From positions 1-15,712 of the forward strand of contig JAVBQX010000349.1 in NCBI GenBank assembly GCA_031548645.1: a stretch of 15,712 nt of DNA, in the 5' to 3' direction. The position numbers were made by a program, and so were the translations under genes. Below the pieces are notes generated by a model, which did no database searches, was not told the DNA's origin, and was given only the letters and a program-made list of their open reading frames with translations. Shown here in pieces: positions 13,753 through 15,712 of the stretch; within the stretch, counting starts at the first letter, position 1; every line of letters begins with the position of its first letter. This stretch comes from WRMR01 sp031548645. GTDB taxonomy: Bacteria > Planctomycetota > Planctomycetia > Pirellulales > Thermoguttaceae.

Positions 13753-14613
13753 CTATACTTCGGCGTCGTATTTCTTTGCCAGTCTGCGAAATTCTGCTTT
13801 GATGGTTTCCTGTGGGATCGCGTCGCTAATCCAGCCGAATCGCTTACCGCCGTGAATCCGGGCGGCGCCTTCGCTCCAAGCCAAAAAACCGAGTAAGCGT
13901 TCAGTTTCACTCTGGCCTTCACCTTGTTTTTTCCATCCTCCGCGAGGGGGAGCCGGTTCCCATTTCGGTGAGCGTTTGCTGTTGACCGCTCGTTCGACAA
14001 TCCCCAAGCAGCATTGGATCCAACCCACAATCTTCGTTGCCGAGGTGCTGCCCGAGAAAACCCGGAATTCAACGGTACGTTGGCGGCTTCGCGTGTTGGC
14101 GAGGTTGGAAATGTTTAAAGCGTTATACCTATCGGGCGAGATTTTTTCTTTCGCCTTGGGTGCGTCGCCGTGCTTGCGAATGCCCTTGCAATAGGTTCCT
14201 CTTTCCCTTTTTTTCGAACCTGTGATGGCGAATAATCCGCCTTCGAGGTAGGATGTAATCGAAATCAGTCTTGCGAGGACGTCGGCGCCCCAGGATTCGT
14301 CCCATCCAACATGGCAGTGGACTCCACAACAAGATGAGACTTTGCAGTTTAGTTCGTTGAGTTTCTTGAGCACCTCGATGACCTCAAGAATCCCCGCTTC
14401 GCCCTTGAGCACCGGGCTGACAATCTCGCAGGCCAGGTAGCCGGGGGAGGCTTGAATCGAGGCGTCGCGCTCAGCTTTCCAACCTCTGGGAAGGAAGGGG
14501 ACTTGAATCCCGTTGTGGTATGCTCCGATTCGCAATCCGTGGCGGTTGATGGCTTCTCGAGGAATATTCAGCTCTACTTCAATGCCAAACGTGTAATCTT
14601 TTGCGTTGTTCAT
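13753..14613 (-). CDS. Amidoligase-family enzyme (COOH-NH2 ligase fold)
   Basis: A 286-residue protein on the minus strand. FGIEVELN (9-16), WKAERDASI (45-53), EIVSPVLKG (63-71), CCGVHCHVG (95-103), DRYNALNISN (161-170) and RTVEFRVFSGS (179-189) are, in order, the motifs of the amidoligase family related to glutamine synthetase and gamma-glutamylcysteine ligase. Members are predicted to join a carboxyl to an amine with ATP, for peptide tagging or small-molecule synthesis; substrates are mostly unknown and the family is frequent in phages. The first Glu residues and the His pair would bind metal and ATP. The ATG at 14613 was chosen because FGIEVE lies close to the N-terminus in relatives; the frame is open to 14688 but that extension looks unrelated. 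No good SD. No AIG2/gamma-glutamylcyclotransferase partner, common beside such genes, is visible. It converges on the chemotaxis receptor gene. Confidence 0.8.
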   Translation of the reverse strand: MNNAKDYTFGIEVELNIPREAINRHGLRIGAYHNGIQVPFLPRGWKAERDASIQASPGYLACEIVSPVLKGEAGILEVIEVLKKLNELNCKVSSCCGVHCHVGWDESWGADVLARLISITSYLEGGLFAITGSKKRERGTYCKGIRKHGDAPKAKEKISPDRYNALNISNLANTRSRQRTVEFRVFSGSTSATKIVGWIQCCLGIVERAVNSKRSPKWEPAPPRGGWKKQGEGQSETERLLGFLAWSEGAARIHGGKRFGWISDAIPQETIKAEFRRLAKKYDAEV

Positions 14614-14770
14614 GGTGAGGTCTTTCGTAATGCGGGTTAGTGTTTCGTTGAACACAACACACATTACTCGGACCCTTGCATGAGCCAAGCGGATTTCACC
14701 AAAAGATGCGAAGAAACTTCATAATTTCCAAGAAACTTTTCACGGATAAACGACTCTTAAAACACCCGTG

Positions 14771-14831
14771 CGAATGGCTATAAAAACCCTCATTTTGCGA
14801 GTCATTTATGCGGCAGGAATTTTACAAAATA
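14771..14831 (+). repeat. Long direct repeat, copy 2
   Basis: Second copy of the repeat at 11070-11132, same orientation; the core is 14791-14831 and differs from copy 1 at only two adjacent bases. It lies in the 318-base gap between the amidoligase start and the next plus-strand gene, 25 bases before the -35 box of that gene. Apart from this repeat and the promoter that follows, I see nothing coding in 14614-14931. Confidence 0.8.
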
Positions 14832-14855
14832 TCGCCGGGATTACGCTGTTTTGAC

Positions 14856-14883
14856 TTGGATCGCGGAAAGAACGGTCTATTAT
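14856..14883 (+). promoter_or_regulatory. Promoter of the first small gene (TTGGAT-N16-TATTAT)
   Basis: TTGGAT at 14856-14861 and TATTAT at 14878-14883 with 16 bases between, 48 bases upstream of the ATG. The next gene has the same arrangement at the same distance (TTGAAT-N16-TAATAT, 15428-15455), and this mutual support raises confidence in both. Confidence 0.6.
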
Positions 14884-14899
14884 GGACAGGCAGCGAATT

Positions 14900-14934
14900 C
14901 AACAAAACACCCATTATTACGAGGTCAAAACATG
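14900..14934 (+). repeat. Duplicated leader/ribosome site, copy 1
   Basis: Thirty-five bases that end in the ATG of the 14932 gene match 15471-15505 at 32 of 35 positions. The shared part includes AAACACCCATTATTACGAGG, whose ACGAGG acts as ribosome site seven bases before ATG. It fixes the start of both genes and suggests shared control of transcription or translation. Confidence 0.8.
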
Positions 14935-15333
14935 AGAAACAATGAAAACAAAAAACACGACATCGAACTTGAAGAATCCGTCACGCCGTTCACCGACCGC
15001 TTCTTCAAATATGACCGCGTCTTGACGACGCTCGTGCTGGGCAGCCAGTTTGAAGCGATTTTCGCGAAGTTGACGGAGTTGGATTTGGACGTGGAAGATA
15101 TTTCCCGCATGCTCAATGCCTCCGATATCGACAATCACAACGGCCATTGGCACATCGGCGTTTTCAAGGAGCCGGTGGTCATCGCGTGGAAGCTGTTTCC
15201 GAAAGATACGGTCGCCGTTTTTCAGGGAAAGAAACCGGGCAAGCGGTTCGTCTTGTTCTCGGTCGACCCGGACGAAACGCTGCCGGAGAATGCGTTCGAG
15301 TTTGAGGAATTTCAGGTCGATGACGAGGATTGA
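14932..15333 (+). CDS. Small acidic hypothetical protein
   Basis: A 133-residue protein that I do not recognise. The N-terminus is charged and polar (MRNNENKKHDIELEE). The middle (DRVLTTLVLGSQFEAIFAKL, then HWHIGVFKEPVVIAWKLFP and TVAVFQGKKPGKRFVLFSV) alternates helix and beta segments like a small folded domain. The end is strongly acidic (FEFEEFQVDDED). No signal peptide, membrane segment or cysteine motif. The start is fixed by the duplicated leader with ACGAGG. It is transcribed away from the amidoligase from its own promoter, and the next gene has the same leader but an unrelated-looking product. An acidic C-terminal tail beside an amidoligase could be a ligation target, but that is only conjecture. 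Confidence 0.7.
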   Translation: MRNNENKKHDIELEESVTPFTDRFFKYDRVLTTLVLGSQFEAIFAKLTELDLDVEDISRMLNASDIDNHNGHWHIGVFKEPVVIAWKLFPKDTVAVFQGKKPGKRFVLFSVDPDETLPENAFEFEEFQVDDED

Positions 15334-15427
15334 ACAGCATCCCGAAAAGGAATGATGGCGCCGGGTGAATCCACAAATTCCGGTGCAAATTATTTTCAAA
15401 ATAACCGCCGAACTTTGATGAATTGAG

Positions 15428-15455
15428 TTGAATCCCGAAACACGGCGGTTAATAT
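15428..15455 (+). promoter_or_regulatory. Promoter of the second small gene (TTGAAT-N16-TAATAT) with flanking inverted repeat
   Basis: TTGAAT (15428-15433) and TAATAT (15450-15455) are 16 bases apart, 47 bases from the ATG, mirroring the promoter at 14856-14883. AACCGCCG (15403-15410) and CGGCGGTT (15443-15450) form an 8-bp inverted repeat that brackets the -35 box and could be an operator or, for the upstream gene, a weak stem. The rest of 15334-15502 holds no gene. Confidence 0.55.
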
Positions 15456-15470
15456 GGAGCCCACGGAAAT

Positions 15471-15505
15471 CAACCAAACACCCATTATTACGAGGCCAAA
15501 TCATG
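15471..15505 (+). repeat. Duplicated leader/ribosome site, copy 2
   Basis: Second copy of the leader at 14900-14934, with three single-base differences, ending in the ATG at 15503. ACGAGG again lies seven bases before ATG. Confidence 0.8.
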
Positions 15506-15712
15506 CAAACTCACGACCATGACCTGTATCCCGGCGAAAACTTTGCCATCCTGACACCCGCTCCCATCGAAGACATTTTCGGCTTTTATGGCACCGTCCA
15601 ATCCCTGACGAACGACGAAGAGATGGCAGCCCACCTTTGGGAGTCGGCCAGTCTCGTTCTTTCCAGTTTTTATCGGGAAGACGACCCGGCGGTCGTTCGC
15701 AACTTCCTGCGT
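15503..15712 (+). CDS. Hypothetical protein, 3' end outside window
   Basis: The first 70 codons of a gene cut by the window end; the frame is open throughout. The product begins MQTHDHDLYPGENFAILTP, continues APIEDIFGFYGTVQSLTND and EEMAAHLWESASLVLSSFYR, and ends in DDPAVVRNFLR. It is acidic and soluble in character, with a probable helix around EMAAHLWESASLVL. I do not recognise a family. The start is certain because the leader and ribosome site duplicate those of the preceding gene. Shared promoter and leader suggest co-regulation with that gene. Confidence 0.65.
   Translation, partial: MQTHDHDLYPGENFAILTPAPIEDIFGFYGTVQSLTNDEEMAAHLWESASLVLSSFYREDDPAVVRNFLR

Noticed and set aside
15376..15404. 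Third copy of the long direct repeat upstream of the last gene
   Set aside because: Only a vague likeness around GCAAATTATTTTCAAAATA; too weak to separate from chance in AT-rich DNA.

Overview
The window looks like accessory DNA of phage, prophage or phage-plasmid type in a bacterium of moderate GC content. The evidence is a tightly packed plus-strand run of replication, nuclease, nucleotide-pool and DNA-modification genes with overlapping ends, of the kinds usually met in tailed-phage early regions: a PD-(D/E)XK nuclease, a ParB-like protein, a YdcK-like beta-helix protein, a DUF7352 protein, a dATP/dGTP diphosphohydrolase-type protein, orphan methyltransferases and an amidoligase. No capsid, tail, terminase, integrase or conjugation gene is visible, so phage, plasmid and integrative element cannot be told apart. 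The methyl-accepting chemotaxis protein implies a chemotactic host. I cannot name the phylum.

Region 1 (1-8056) is one probable transcription unit: the 3' part of a nuclease gene, a ParB-domain regulator, a beta-helix protein, an SF2 helicase with a zinc-ribbon tail, a DUF7352 protein, a C5-cytosine methyltransferase, a coiled-coil/zinc-ribbon protein, a 29-residue membrane protein, a nucleotide diphosphohydrolase-type protein, and a primase-polymerase/RecA-like helicase. Just after it (8101-8293) lies a cluster of at least nine copies of GGAAGTT-type repeats in both orientations, including a perfect 10-bp inverted repeat. This is a candidate replication origin or operator array.

Region 2 (8756-11060) holds two overlapping amino-methyltransferase genes, the first fused to an N-terminal ParB domain, and ends at a clear intrinsic terminator (11141-11171). 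With the C5 enzyme there are three DNA methyltransferases and no recognisable cognate restriction enzyme, which fits self-protection against host restriction or regulation by methylation.

Region 3 (11070-14831) is framed by two copies of a repeat of about 62 bp whose 41-bp core differs at only two positions. Between the copies are a chemotaxis receptor on the plus strand and an amidoligase on the minus strand, which converge on a shared bidirectional terminator. The receptor looks like host-type cargo.

Region 4 (14850-15712) has two small genes, the second cut by the window end. Each has its own near-identical promoter and leader, so they probably respond to the same signal.

The most unusual observation is inside the cytosine methyltransferase gene (about 4381-4896). 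A second reading frame stays open there and spells out motifs that I recall as recurring in a separate group of phage-associated predicted proteins. The matches run codon for codon under the conserved methyltransferase motifs, which suggests dual coding (overprinting) or a widely propagated alternate-frame annotation.
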